Part shown: positions 48,881 to 57,993 of the stretch, in pieces
Position numbering within the stretch: the first letter of the stretch is position 1
Layout: every line of letters starts with the position of its first letter
DNA from: JACVRW01 sp963734025
Lineage (GTDB): Bacteria > Actinomycetota > Thermoleophilia > Solirubrobacterales > Thermoleophilaceae
Assembly (NCBI GenBank): GCA_963734025.1
Contig: CAVTFR010000011.1
Span: 124,001-188,000 of the forward strand
DNA: 64,000 nt
Direction: 5' to 3'
The notes under the pieces: model-generated
Databases searched by the model: none
What the model saw: only the letters and a program-made list of their open reading frames with translations
Told to the model about the DNA's origin: nothing
Translations under genes and position numbers: made by a program

Positions 48881-49921
48881 CTACTGCTCGGTGGTCGTGA
48901 ACTTGTCGAAGTGGATTTGTGACTCGGGAACGCCCCTGCGCTCGAGCAGAGCGATGGCGGCCTCGACCATCGGGGGCGGACCGCAGACGTACGCCTCGAC
49001 CTCGCTCACGTCCTCCTCGAGGCGGTCGACGACGTCGGTGATGAGCCCTGTCTCGCCCGTCCAGGAGTCGGCGTCGGCCTCGGCCTCCGACAGCGCCGGG
49101 ACGAAGCGGAAGTCGGGCAGCCGCTCCGCGAGCCCCTCGAGCTCCTCGACATGGAAGAGGTCCTCGGGGCGGCGCGCGCCGTAGTAGTAGACCGCCGGCC
49201 GCCCGGTCCGTGACTCGTCGAGGGAGCGCAGCAGCGACAGGATGGGCGCCATCCCGGCGCCGCCGCCGATGAACAACATGCGCCGCGTCGATGTCGCCCG
49301 CAGCGTGAACACGCCGTACGGCCCCGTCAGCTCCAGCTCGTCCCCGGCCTTGATCTCGCCACTGTCGAGCAGCCCCGAGAAATGCCCGTCGGGGAAGATC
49401 TTGATCATGAACTCGAGCTCGTTGGCGGTGGCCGGCGTGTTGGCCATCGAGAACGAGCGGTGCTCCTCCCCACCGCCCGGGATCTTTATGTCGACGTACT
49501 GCCCCGCCTGGAAGGTGAGCCGCTCCGGGTCGACGAGCGCGACGCGTAGCAGGCAGATGTCGTGCGTGAGCCGCTCGACGGCCCCCACACGCACCTTGGC
49601 CGTCTGAAGCGCGACCCCGCTGCGCAGGATCTCCTCGTCGAAGTTGAGCAGCTCGACCTCGAGGTCGGACATCGGGTGTGCGCGGCAGAGCAGCGTGTAG
49701 CCCTCCGCCTCCTCGAAGTCGGGCAGGGCGAAGGTCGAGTAGCGCTCGAGGTCGACCTCGCCGTCGAGCAGGAACGACTTGCAGGACGAGCACTGCCCCT
49801 CCTTGCAGCCGTGCATGAGCATCAGGCCCTGGCGGAAGGCTGCGTGGAGGACGGTCTCGTCCTCGTCGACCTCGATCTCGATATTCACCGGCTCAAACCG
49901 GACGGTGAACTTCTCCCCCAT
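48881..49921 (-). CDS. prmB: Propane monooxygenase reductase
   Basis: 346 residues from ATG 49921, with AAGGAG 9 nt upstream; the longer frame to 49993 lacks a ribosome binding site. An N-terminal [2Fe-2S] ferredoxin domain has Cys39, Cys44, Cys47 (HGCKEGQCSSCKS) and Cys79 (LLCRAHP). The FAD domain has the RSFSMANTP motif (about 165), and the NAD domain has GGGAGMAPILSLL and CGPPPMVEAA. It passes electrons from NADH through FAD and the cluster to the di-iron hydroxylase. Confidence 0.94.
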   Translation of the reverse strand: MGEKFTVRFEPVNIEIEVDEDETVLHAAFRQGLMLMHGCKEGQCSSCKSFLLDGEVDLERYSTFALPDFEEAEGYTLLCRAHPMSDLEVELLNFDEEILRSGVALQTAKVRVGAVERLTHDICLLRVALVDPERLTFQAGQYVDIKIPGGGEEHRSFSMANTPATANELEFMIKIFPDGHFSGLLDSGEIKAGDELELTGPYGVFTLRATSTRRMLFIGGGAGMAPILSLLRSLDESRTGRPAVYYYGARRPEDLFHVEELEGLAERLPDFRFVPALSEAEADADSWTGETGLITDVVDRLEEDVSEVEAYVCGPPPMVEAAIALLERRGVPESQIHFDKFTTTEQ

Positions 49922-49989
49922 GGACGGTGACTCCTTGGGCCCCCCGGCGGCGCTGCTCGCATCGAGCGGCGCCGCCACCCCCGGGAGAC

Positions 49990-51648
49990 TCAACTCGCGG
50001 CGCCCTCTCGCGCCGGACGGCCGGCCGGCCCGCCGGCCTTGTACTTGGCCATGTACGTCTCGCGCTCCTCAGGCGACATCTCGTTGAGGAGGACGTTGGG
50101 GCTCTGGAGGGTGATGCCCTTGACCTCGTCGAGCGTCCACATCTTCTTGGGATCGAGATCCAGGTGCGGCTGCGGGACGAGCGTCTTGCCGTCGTCGCGC
50201 ACGAAGCCGCTGTCCTCCATGATCTCGCCCACGTCCCGCCCGTGGTGGAGCGTCTCCCACTCGCGCTTGCCGGCGAGCTGGCCCATGGCGGGTGTCGGGC
50301 GCCCCTCGTACTCGGGCCGGAACGCCACCTTGTCGGTCCAGTGGCAGGTCTCCGAGCAGTACGTGCGGACCTGGCCGTCGACCTCGTCGACCACCGTGTC
50401 CTCGCGGATCAGGCACGGGACCATGCACGTCCAGCAGCGGTGGGGGTACTCGTAGTCGGCGCCCGCCTCGAAGGCGATCGGCTTGTTGCCGTTCTTCTTC
50501 GAGTAGTCGCTGTAGCGCTCCCACCACTTGCCGTACTTGTCGTACCAGCCCGGGTACTTGTACTCGAACCACTCGAAGTCCTCGTCGTCCATCCCGTCGA
50601 TGCGCCAGTAGTTGGCGAACCAGCCGGTGGCGAAGAACTGGCCGACCTCGTGGATGTAGCCCTTGTTCCAGATGCGGTTCCAGGCCTCCTCGACGAGATC
50701 GTGCGGGATGACCAGGCCGTACTTCTCCAGCGGAACGAGGTAGGAGCGGTAGTAGTCGTCGTAGATCCAGCGCCGCCACATCTCGGCGTAGCTCTCGCGG
50801 TCCTTGCGGCGGTCCTTGGTGCCGTACTCGATGAACGTGCCGATCGCCGCGTCGACGACCGCGTGGTTGTTCCACCAGGCGTAGCGGAGGTCGCGCTCGA
50901 GCAACTGGCGGTTCCGCTCGTCGGCGAGCGCCATCAGGATGATCGAGTAGCCGTTGGAGATGTGGCGCGACTCATCCGACTGGACGGAGTGGAACACCGT
51001 CGGAAGCAGGTAGTCGCCGTTCGCGGCCGCCTCGGCGGGCATGGCGACGAACAGGACGTTCGTGAACGCCGTCTCGGCCACGATCGTGAGGTAGATGTCA
51101 GCGGCGGTGATCGCGTCGCCCGTGATGAACCCCTCGCCGAACTGACGGCCGATCGTGCCGGCGTAGCAGTTCGCGAACCCCTTCTCGGTGATGTCGAACC
51201 CGGCGGGGTCGATGTAGTGGTTCATGTAGAGCCGCTTGAGGTTCATCTGGATCGTCGAGTGGCGGACCTCGTCGATCATCTGGATGGCCAGCCCGTTGTG
51301 GACCTCCGGGTTGGGCACGGCGTTGATGGCGAGCGGCATCGCGCGGGCGGCGGAGATCTCCGGGAACGGGATGATCGACAGGAAGAGCTTCTGCCACTCC
51401 ATCCAGCGCTCCTGGACCTGCCGGAACATGTTGCCCCGGATGGCGCCGTCCATGGCCCCGAAGACGCGGTTGTCCTTCTCCTCCTCCATCGGGAAGTAGG
51501 AACGGAGGACCTGCTTGAGCGGGTCCTTCTTGGGCGCTTTCTCGAAGGTGTAGTCCGTCGGGTACTTGTCGACCGGCTCGACGAACGTCGGTTCCCAGGA
51601 GAGCTCCTGGATCTTGTTGTGGGCTTTCGTAATGCTGGCGCGACTCAC
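49990..51648 (-). CDS. prmA: Propane monooxygenase hydroxylase large (alpha) subunit
   Basis: 552 residues from GTG 51648, with a perfect AAAGGAGG 9 nt upstream. The two E-x-x-H motifs of the carboxylate-bridged di-iron site are DEVRH (126-130; Glu127, His130) and DESRH (225-229; Glu226, His229), with Glu97 (PFPEISAAR) and Glu192 (VAETAFTN) as the other ligands. A late cysteine-rich segment CWTCMVPCLI with YCSETCHW (about 405-435) is also seen in group 5 soluble di-iron monooxygenases. It activates oxygen to hydroxylate a short alkane; propane is the best guess, other small alkanes or ethers are possible. Confidence 0.95.
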   Translation of the reverse strand: MSRASITKAHNKIQELSWEPTFVEPVDKYPTDYTFEKAPKKDPLKQVLRSYFPMEEEKDNRVFGAMDGAIRGNMFRQVQERWMEWQKLFLSIIPFPEISAARAMPLAINAVPNPEVHNGLAIQMIDEVRHSTIQMNLKRLYMNHYIDPAGFDITEKGFANCYAGTIGRQFGEGFITGDAITAADIYLTIVAETAFTNVLFVAMPAEAAANGDYLLPTVFHSVQSDESRHISNGYSIILMALADERNRQLLERDLRYAWWNNHAVVDAAIGTFIEYGTKDRRKDRESYAEMWRRWIYDDYYRSYLVPLEKYGLVIPHDLVEEAWNRIWNKGYIHEVGQFFATGWFANYWRIDGMDDEDFEWFEYKYPGWYDKYGKWWERYSDYSKKNGNKPIAFEAGADYEYPHRCWTCMVPCLIREDTVVDEVDGQVRTYCSETCHWTDKVAFRPEYEGRPTPAMGQLAGKREWETLHHGRDVGEIMEDSGFVRDDGKTLVPQPHLDLDPKKMWTLDEVKGITLQSPNVLLNEMSPEERETYMAKYKAGGPAGRPAREGAAS

Positions 51649-51701
51649 GGGATGCGTCCTCCTTTGCGGCTAGGCCGTTAGGCGCACTTCTACTCCCGGG
51701 C

Positions 51702-51734
51702 GCGTTTCATCAGCGTTACGGAGCGCGTTACACT
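51702..51734. promoter_or_regulatory. Three phased GCGTTAC-type direct repeats between prmA and its regulator
   Basis: GCGTTTC (51702-51708), GCGTTAC (51713-51719) and GCGTTAC (51725-51731) recur every 11-12 bp, about one helical turn, so they lie on one face of the DNA. A TACACT -10 candidate for the regulator (51729-51734) overlaps the last copy. It is probably the activator binding site for the divergent promoters. Confidence 0.5.
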
Positions 51735-51768
51735 CGACTGCTCAGCCCCAACCAGGGAGGAGAGGGCG

Positions 51769-53281
51769 GTGCCCGCCAACCCATGGCTTGCGATCGACGC
51801 GGCCACGTCGCCTCGTAGGCGGGCGCGCGAGCTGAAGGGGCTGTGGGAGCGGTTCGTCGGCGATGGGAAGCTGGGCGCGATGCGCGCGCCGATCGCCGAC
51901 TCGTGGCGCCGCTCGCACGAAGCCGGCGTGGATCCTTCAGGCGAGCACCGCGCACCGGTTCTCGCCGACGAGGAGGAGACCTCGTCGCGCCTCGACGTGC
52001 ATCCACTCGGCGCCGCTCTGCCCTTGATCGAGGACAGCCTCACGGCCATCGCAGACGAGTCGGCCCACCTGATCGTCGTCAGCGATGCCGACGGGCTCCT
52101 GCTGTGGATCGGGGGCAACGCGAAAGTGCGCATGGCCGCCGCCGACTCGATGAACTTCACCGAGGGGGCTCTGTGGAGCGAGAACGGCGCAGGCACCAAC
52201 GCAATCGGAACGGCCCTGGCCGCCGACCACGCCGTGCAGGTCTTCGCGGCCGAGCATTTCAACGAGATCGTGCAGAGCTGGACCTGCGCGGCGGCTCCCG
52301 TACACGACCCGGACAGCGGCCGGCTGCTCGGCATCGTCGACCTCACCGGCAAGATGACGACGGTGCATCCGCACAGCCTCGCCCTGGCCACGGCCACGGC
52401 CAACGCCGTGGAGTCCCAGCTGCGCTGGGCCATGCACGAGCGGGATGATCTCCTCCGCGCGCGCTACCACGAGCGGATCGCGACGGTGACCGATCCGCGC
52501 GCGCTCGTGACCGCGAGCGGGCGGGTGCTGACCGACCGTCCCGACGGGTGGCTCGAGGGGCAACGGCTCGACGTGCCCGCCGGCGGCGGCGAGCTCGTGC
52601 TGGATTCCGGGACCTACGCGTTCGCGGAGCCGGTCGGCCACGAGGAGGCCTTCATCATTCGCGCGGTCGCAACCAAGGGCTCGGCGCGACGTCGTCCGCT
52701 GCTGAAGGCTGACCCTGCTGGGGCGCGACCGGGCCGGTGCCGAGCTGGGTGGGCAACCGGTCCAGCTCAGCCGCCGCCATTCCGAGGTGCTGGCGCTGCT
52801 GTCGATGCGACCGTCGGGGATGACGAGCGAGGAGCTGGCCGCCGATCTGTACGGGGACCCCGGGACGTCGAGCACCACCCGTGTCGAGGTTCATCGCCTG
52901 CGCAAGCTTCTCGGCCGGTGGCTGGATGCCGATCCGTACCGGCTGTCGGGCGACGTCGAGTCCGACGTCGCGCGGGTGAAGGGCCTGCTCGACCGTGGCG
53001 CTGTCAGGAAGGCCGTCGAGCTCTACGACGGGCCGCTGCTGCCGCACTCCGAAGCGCCAGGGGTGGTCCGTGAGCGCGACTCCCTGGACGCCTGGCTGCG
53101 CCAGGCTGTGATGACGGCCGACGACGAGGACACGCTCTGGGCGTGGGTCCAGTCGGCCTCGGGGCGCGAGGACCTGGGCGCGTGGAAGCGTCTGCTCGCC
53201 CGGCTGCACTATCGCGACCCGCGGCGCAGCCTCGCGGTGTCCGAGGTCCGTCGGCTGCGCGAGGTTTACGCCGTCGGCTGA
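51769..53281 (+). pseudogene. GAF-domain transcriptional regulator of the monooxygenase operon, frameshifted
   Basis: Codons 1-312 encode an AcoR-like sensor: IADSWRRSHEAGVDP near the start and a GAF domain at about 75-215 with the signature EGALWSENGAGTNAIGTALA. At the AA of 52705-52706 the frame shifts; dropping one A gives LLRLTLLGRDRAGAELGGQP and a winged-helix C-terminal domain (SRRHSEVLALLSMRPSGMTSEELAADLYG, then STTRVEVHRLRKLLG) to 53281. The corrected protein is about 503 residues. It is divergent from prmA and is the expected activator. If the shift is real, the operon loses its regulator's DNA-binding end. Confidence 0.85.
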
Positions 53282-53355
53282 GCGCGGGTCTCCACCGGTG
53301 AACCCGTGATTCCTCCGCGCGCTCGCGGTTGGAACGAGATCACCCGCATCGATCG

Positions 53356-55875
53356 CTAGGCCGCTGAGCGCTCTTCGGCGTCGTCCGGCTCGTCCGGGCC
53401 CGCCGTATCGGTATCGGGCTCGTCCGCGCCGTCCGGCTCCTTCGAGTCTCCGTTCGTCCCCGTCCGCACGAGCGTCGCCTCGTCGGCGCCCTCGGCGTCG
53501 CCGCCGCCACCCTTGCGCCGGCGCCGGCGGCCGCCGCGCTTGCGCTTGCCCTTCGGGAAGTTCCGCAGGAGCTCGCGCGCCAGCGCGCTCGGCTTGCGTG
53601 CCATGCGCATGCGCGCGCCGTCCAGCACCTGCTGCGCCTCGGGCGTGTGCGCGAGCGCGGCGGCGAGCAGCGCGGCGGACAGCCTGCGGTCCTGCTTGCG
53701 GGCCGCCTGCACGAGCCGGCGCGCGTTGCGTGCGTGCGCCGCGCCGGCGGAGTTGACGAGCAGCCCGAGCAGGCGCTTCGTCTCCGGCCAGCGCTGTACG
53801 GCGTACTCCTCGTGCACCTCGCGCGAGTACTCGGCCAGGTGCCAGAGCCAGCGCGCCGCCTGATCACGGCGGCCGATCTGCTTCTCGGTCAGCGCCTGCA
53901 GGAGAAGCTTGACGCCCTCGCGGCGCTCGTCGCGCGACCAGCCGCCCACGATCTCGACCGCGTCGTCGAAGGCCTCGGCGTCGCGCAGGTTGCCGGCCTC
54001 GGAGAGCGCCCGCAGGCGCAGCTGCGTGTTGCGGTTGCGGCGCAGGCAGGTGACGAGGAAGAGGCGGCGCAGCTCACCGGTCTGGTCGAAGTGCAGCATC
54101 GCCTTGGCGCGCCGCCAGTTGTTGGAGGCCACACGCGCCCCGGCGAGCATCGCCCAGGCCTGCTGCTGGCCCCAGGTCAGGTGCTCGACCGCCATTCGCC
54201 AGAGCTCGCGCTCGAATACCTGCGCGCGCCGCTCCTCGTCGGCGGTTACCGGCACGACCCGGCGCTCGACGCGCAGCCGGCGCCCGCGGCCGCGGCGCAC
54301 CGGGCCCACCACGATCGCACCGCCGCGGTAGACGTCGCGGTCGAGCAGCGAGTGCAGGGTCACGACCGGATCGTCGTTCGGCGTCGCCGGGTGGACGAAG
54401 TCGACGACGATGCCGGCCTCCTTGCCAGGCGTGCGGCGCGTGACGCGGCCGACGCGCTGCTGATAGATGCGCTTCGAAGCGGTCGGCGCGAGGTGCATGC
54501 AGACGGTCGCGCGCGGCGAGTTCCAGCCTTCGGCGAGCAGCTGGGCGTTGATCAGGACATCGATGTCGCCGGCCTCGTAGGCCGCGAGGATGCGCGTGAG
54601 CTCGCGCTTCGGCGTCTCCCCGGAGACGGCCTTGGCCTTGATGCCCGCCTCCCTGAAGGCCTCGGCCACGTTGTGGGCGTGGCGCACCCCTGCGGAGTAG
54701 ACGACCCCGGGCAGATCCTTGAAGCGCGTCTTGTAGAGGTCCGCCACGGCGAGGTTGAAGGGCGTCTGATCGAGCAGTGCGGCGAGCTCTTCCTGGTCGA
54801 AGTCCTGGTCGACCTCGCCGCGCCGGAGCGGCACCTTCGAGATCGAGCGCACGCCGACGCCGGGCGGGATGCGCACGCAGCGCAGCGGGGCGATCACGCC
54901 CCGGCGCGCCGCCTGGGCAAGGTCGAAGCGCGAGGTCTGGGTCGGGAAGAGGTCGGTGACGTGGCGGGCGATCAGCGCGCCGGTCGCCGTCATGCCGACG
55001 AACACCGGGCCGACCCATTGGCGGATCGCGGCGCTCGTCTTCTCGCCGAGCGCGGTGTGGGCCTCGTCGCAGATGACGATCGTGTAGGCGTCGGAGACCT
55101 TGCCGGCGTTGCGCACGAACCACTGATAGGTCTCGACCGTCACCGGACCGCCCGCGCGCGGCTCGCCCGCCCCGTTCTTGAGGAGCGGCGCCGAGATGCG
55201 GTCCTTGTAGCCGCGGTCGCGCAGCTCGCCCATGAACTGGTCGACGAGGTTGCGGCGGTGGGTGAGGATCAGGATGCCGCCGGTGCGGGACGCCTCGACG
55301 AAGCCCAGCGCGGCGACCGTCTTGCCGGCGCCGGTGGCGTGCTCGAACCAGAAGCGCCGCGCGGCCCCGGGATCCTCGTCGAGCTGCGCCTCGGCAGCCG
55401 CCTCCTCCTCGGCCTCCTCGTCTGGATCCCAGTCGAGCGGCTCCTCGTCCGGCAGCTCGTCGCCCTCGAGCTCGACCTCACCCGAGTGGAGCTCCTCGGC
55501 GCTCGCCGCCTGGCGGCCGTTGCGGGATAGCTGCAGCTCAGTCGTGAGCGCGATCAGCGTGCCCGAGAGCGCGTCGACCTGGTGCGCGGACAGCTTCGTC
55601 GCGTCGGCCAGATGCGGCTCGACCTCGGAGAGCAGCCGCTCGAGGCCGAGCATCAGCGAGTAGCTGCGCCGCCACTCGATGGAGGGCTCCCCGCGGCCGC
55701 TCTTGATCTCATCGAGAGCAGCGTCGAGCGCAAGGCGGCGCGCGGTCCCGGGCGCAAGCGCGACCTGAGGGTCCTCCCCTTCGAGCACGAAGGGCTCGCG
55801 CGCGAATTCTTCGGCGCGCTTCAGGTCGTCGCCGGAGACCGGCGAGGCTTCAGCCACGGAGCTTGTTTCAGCCAC
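53356..55875 (-). CDS. DEAD/DEAH-box superfamily 2 helicase with long C-terminal extension
   Basis: 839 residues from GTG 55875. An N-terminal 140 residues precede an acidic linker; then Walker A HATGAGKTVAAL (about 180-191), motif II CDEAH (about 270), motif III GMTATGA, motif V ILINAQLLAEGWNSP and motif VI QQRVGRVTR. This is the type I restriction/XPB-like SF2 group. From about 530 a helical domain of unknown kind follows, then a polybasic block (KGKRKRGGRRRRRKGGGG) and an acidic tail. No nuclease or methyltransferase is adjacent. A function in DNA repair or defence is possible; nothing here decides it. Confidence 0.85.
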   Translation of the reverse strand: MAETSSVAEASPVSGDDLKRAEEFAREPFVLEGEDPQVALAPGTARRLALDAALDEIKSGRGEPSIEWRRSYSLMLGLERLLSEVEPHLADATKLSAHQVDALSGTLIALTTELQLSRNGRQAASAEELHSGEVELEGDELPDEEPLDWDPDEEAEEEAAAEAQLDEDPGAARRFWFEHATGAGKTVAALGFVEASRTGGILILTHRRNLVDQFMGELRDRGYKDRISAPLLKNGAGEPRAGGPVTVETYQWFVRNAGKVSDAYTIVICDEAHTALGEKTSAAIRQWVGPVFVGMTATGALIARHVTDLFPTQTSRFDLAQAARRGVIAPLRCVRIPPGVGVRSISKVPLRRGEVDQDFDQEELAALLDQTPFNLAVADLYKTRFKDLPGVVYSAGVRHAHNVAEAFREAGIKAKAVSGETPKRELTRILAAYEAGDIDVLINAQLLAEGWNSPRATVCMHLAPTASKRIYQQRVGRVTRRTPGKEAGIVVDFVHPATPNDDPVVTLHSLLDRDVYRGGAIVVGPVRRGRGRRLRVERRVVPVTADEERRAQVFERELWRMAVEHLTWGQQQAWAMLAGARVASNNWRRAKAMLHFDQTGELRRLFLVTCLRRNRNTQLRLRALSEAGNLRDAEAFDDAVEIVGGWSRDERREGVKLLLQALTEKQIGRRDQAARWLWHLAEYSREVHEEYAVQRWPETKRLLGLLVNSAGAAHARNARRLVQAARKQDRRLSAALLAAALAHTPEAQQVLDGARMRMARKPSALARELLRNFPKGKRKRGGRRRRRKGGGGDAEGADEATLVRTGTNGDSKEPDGADEPDTDTAGPDEPDDAEERSAA

Positions 55876-56037
55876 AGGGGATCAGGCGCTTCTGGTAAGG
55901 GGGACGAGCCGAGCTGAACCGTCGAGGCTCAACGGGGCCGCCCGTCGTGTCGTCGCTCTTCAGACTTCCCGCGAGCGCCGACATGCCAAGTCCTAGGTGG
56001 ACGGCGGCACCAACCATTACAGCACACGGAAGCGGGA

Positions 56038-56562
56038 ATGGGGTCTGCCATCCTTCGCCGGGTGCGCCGTCTCGCGCCCTTTCTCATCTTGATAGCGCTT
56101 GTCGGATGCGGCTCTGACGACGATCCGCCGCCCTCTGCGAACGCGAAGAACGCGGCGCCCGCGCGCTTCCTCGATGGCGGCCGCGAGGCCTTCGAGAAGC
56201 GGATCGCGGCCGAGGCCGGCACGCCCGTGGTGGTCAACAAGTGGGCTTCCTGGTGCGGGCCCTGCCGCTACGAGTTCCCCTTCTTCCAGAGCCAGGAGAA
56301 GAAGAGGGCCGGCGACGTCGTCTTCCTCGGCGTCAACTCGAACGACAACAGGGGCGACGCCGAGGACTTCTTGGCCGAGTATCCGGTCGACTTCCCGCAC
56401 TTCGAGGACCCCCAGCTCGAGGTGGCGGCCTCCTTCAACGCCGTTCAGGCCTTCCCCGCCACGGCCTTCTACGACTCGAAGGGCGAGCTCGCCTACGTGC
56501 ATCAGGGCGGCTACCCGGACGAGAAGCAGCTGGCCGCGGACATAGAACGCTACGCTCGCTGA
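56038..56562 (+). CDS. TlpA/thioredoxin-like lipoprotein
   Basis: 174 residues. A lipoprotein signal ends at the lipobox LVGC (Cys24), then a short linker. The thioredoxin fold has the active site WCGPC (about 71-75) in VVVNKWASWCGPCRYEFPFFQ, and the cis-Pro loop FPATAFYD. These proteins act outside the membrane as thiol-disulfide reductants or in cytochrome c maturation, keeping apocytochrome cysteines reduced. It is not next to the ccm genes, so that role is inference. The start is the first ATG after a TTACAG-like box. Confidence 0.85.
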   Translation: MGSAILRRVRRLAPFLILIALVGCGSDDDPPPSANAKNAAPARFLDGGREAFEKRIAAEAGTPVVVNKWASWCGPCRYEFPFFQSQEKKRAGDVVFLGVNSNDNRGDAEDFLAEYPVDFPHFEDPQLEVAASFNAVQAFPATAFYDSKGELAYVHQGGYPDEKQLAADIERYAR

Positions 56563-56569
56563 CCCGCCC

Positions 56570-56992
56570 GTGGAGGTTCGCGAAGCCCGCACCGACGAGG
56601 AGCTCGCCGCAGCGCTCGCACTGCGCGAGAAGGTCTTCTGCGAGGAGCAGGGCGTCTCCGCCGACGCGGACCGCGACGGCCGCGACCACGAGGCCACGCA
56701 CATCGTCGCCCTCGACGGCGAGAGCGTGATCGGCACCTGCAGGCTCCTCTTCCGCGCTGGCGTGGCACGGCTGGGCCGGCTGGCGGTCGAGCCCGGGCGC
56801 CGCGGTGACGGCGTGGCGGGAGCGATCCTGCGCGAGGCGGACCTGCTCGCGCGCCGCGCCGGCGCCGAGGCGATCTCGCTGCATGCCCAGACCTACGCCA
56901 AGGAGCTCTACCTGCGCGACGGCTACCACGAGCGCGGTGCGACCTTCGTCGAGGAGGGCATCGAGCACGTGTCGATGGAGAAGCCGCTCTGA
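56570..56992 (+). CDS. GNAT family N-acetyltransferase
   Basis: 140 residues from GTG 56570, 7 nt after the TlpA-like gene. The acetyl-CoA site is RLAVEPGRRGDGVAGAILREAD (motif A, R-x-x-G-x-G/A), preceded by VIGTCRLLFRAG; the N-terminal ALREKVFCEEQGVSADADRDGRDHEATH and the C-terminal LYLRDGYHERGATFVEEGIEHVSMEK are those of the ElaA/YjcF-type GNAT group. The acceptor is unknown. It overlaps the likely start of the GalT-like gene. Confidence 0.88.
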   Translation: MEVREARTDEELAAALALREKVFCEEQGVSADADRDGRDHEATHIVALDGESVIGTCRLLFRAGVARLGRLAVEPGRRGDGVAGAILREADLLARRAGAEAISLHAQTYAKELYLRDGYHERGATFVEEGIEHVSMEKPL

Positions 56993-57979
56993 GCCCGGAG
57001 CTGCGCATCGACCCGCTCTCTGGGCTGAAGGTGATCGTCGCGGGCGAGCGCGGCTCGCGCCCGGGCGCCTTCCTCGACGTGGCGCCGCGCCCGCCGGTCG
57101 ACCGCGAGCTTGACCCGTTCGCGCCCGGTCACGAGGACCAGACGCCGCCCGAGCTCTATGCCCTGCGCGACGACGGCAACTGGCGCGTGCGCGTGGTGCC
57201 GAACCTCTACCCGGCGCTCTCGCCCGGCGAGCCGGACGGCGACGGGGACCCGCTCGCGAGCGGGCGCGGAGAGCCGAACCTGTTCGCGACCCGCCCGGCG
57301 CTCGGCGCGCACGAGGTGATCGTCAACGCCCCCGACCCGGTCAGCTCGCTCGCAGAGCTCGAGCCGGAGCAGGTCGAGACGGCGATGTCGGTCTGGCGCG
57401 AGCGGATGCGCACGCACTCGGACGCGGCCTACGTCCACATCATCGTCAACGAGGGCAAGGAGGCCGGGCGCCTCGCTGCCGCACACGCACGCGCAGCTCT
57501 ATGCGCTGCCGTTCGTGCCGGCGCAGGTGGCGCGCGAGCGCGAGCGCTTCACGGCCTACTCGGACCGCACCCAGGGCCGCAACCTGCTCGAGGACCTGCT
57601 GCAGGAGGAGGTGAAGAGGCGCGAGCGGATCGTGGCGATCGACGACGAGGCTGTGGCGCTCTGCCCGTTCTCGGCCCGCGTCCCCTTTCACCTGCAGATC
57701 GTGCCGCGGCGGCCGGCCGCCCGCTTCTCGGACGACGGCCCACTCGGTGGGCGGCTGCTGCACGAGACGCTTTCGCGGCTCGGCGCGGCACTCGGGACGC
57801 TGCCGCCGCTCAACATGTGGGTGCGGACCGCTCCGCGGGACGCCGAGCGCTTCTGCTGGCGCATCGAGATCATGCCGCGGCTCGCCCAGCTGGCGGGCCT
57901 CGAGATCGGCACGGGCGTGCACCTGAACGTCCTGGCGCCCGAGGCGGCGGCGGAGCGGCTGCGCGCCGCCAGCGTGTAG
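56989..57979 (+). pseudogene. GalT-like (HIT superfamily) nucleotidyltransferase, frameshifted
   Basis: The first part reads ELRIDPLSGLKVIVAGERGS, WRVRVVPNLYPAL, GAHEVIVNAPDP and YVHIIVNEGKEAG. There an extra base near 57469 shifts the frame; removing it gives GASLPHTHAQLYALPFVP with the HxHxQ active-site motif, and the rest to 57979 follows (RFCWRIEIMPRLAQLAGLEIGTG). GalT-type enzymes transfer UMP between hexose-1-phosphate and UDP-sugars; some are ADP-glucose or Ap4A phosphorylases. Start: no ATG precedes RIDPLSGL; CTG 56989 overlaps the GNAT stop and GTG 57031 would lose a conserved segment. Confidence 0.82.
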
Positions 57980-57993
57980 CGTCCCCGCGCGCC

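Noticed and set aside
49927..51681. A 584-codon + strand frame opposite prmA
   Set aside because: Antisense to prmA, whose di-iron motifs and perfect ribosome binding site settle the coding strand.
53647..55530. A 627-codon + strand frame opposite the helicase
   Set aside because: Pure composition shadow of the helicase gene; no start signal and no recognisable motif.
24595..57475. Programmed ribosomal frameshifting as the cause of the three split genes
   Set aside because: No slippery heptamer with a downstream structure is seen at any of the three sites, and the genes are of unrelated families not known for recoding.
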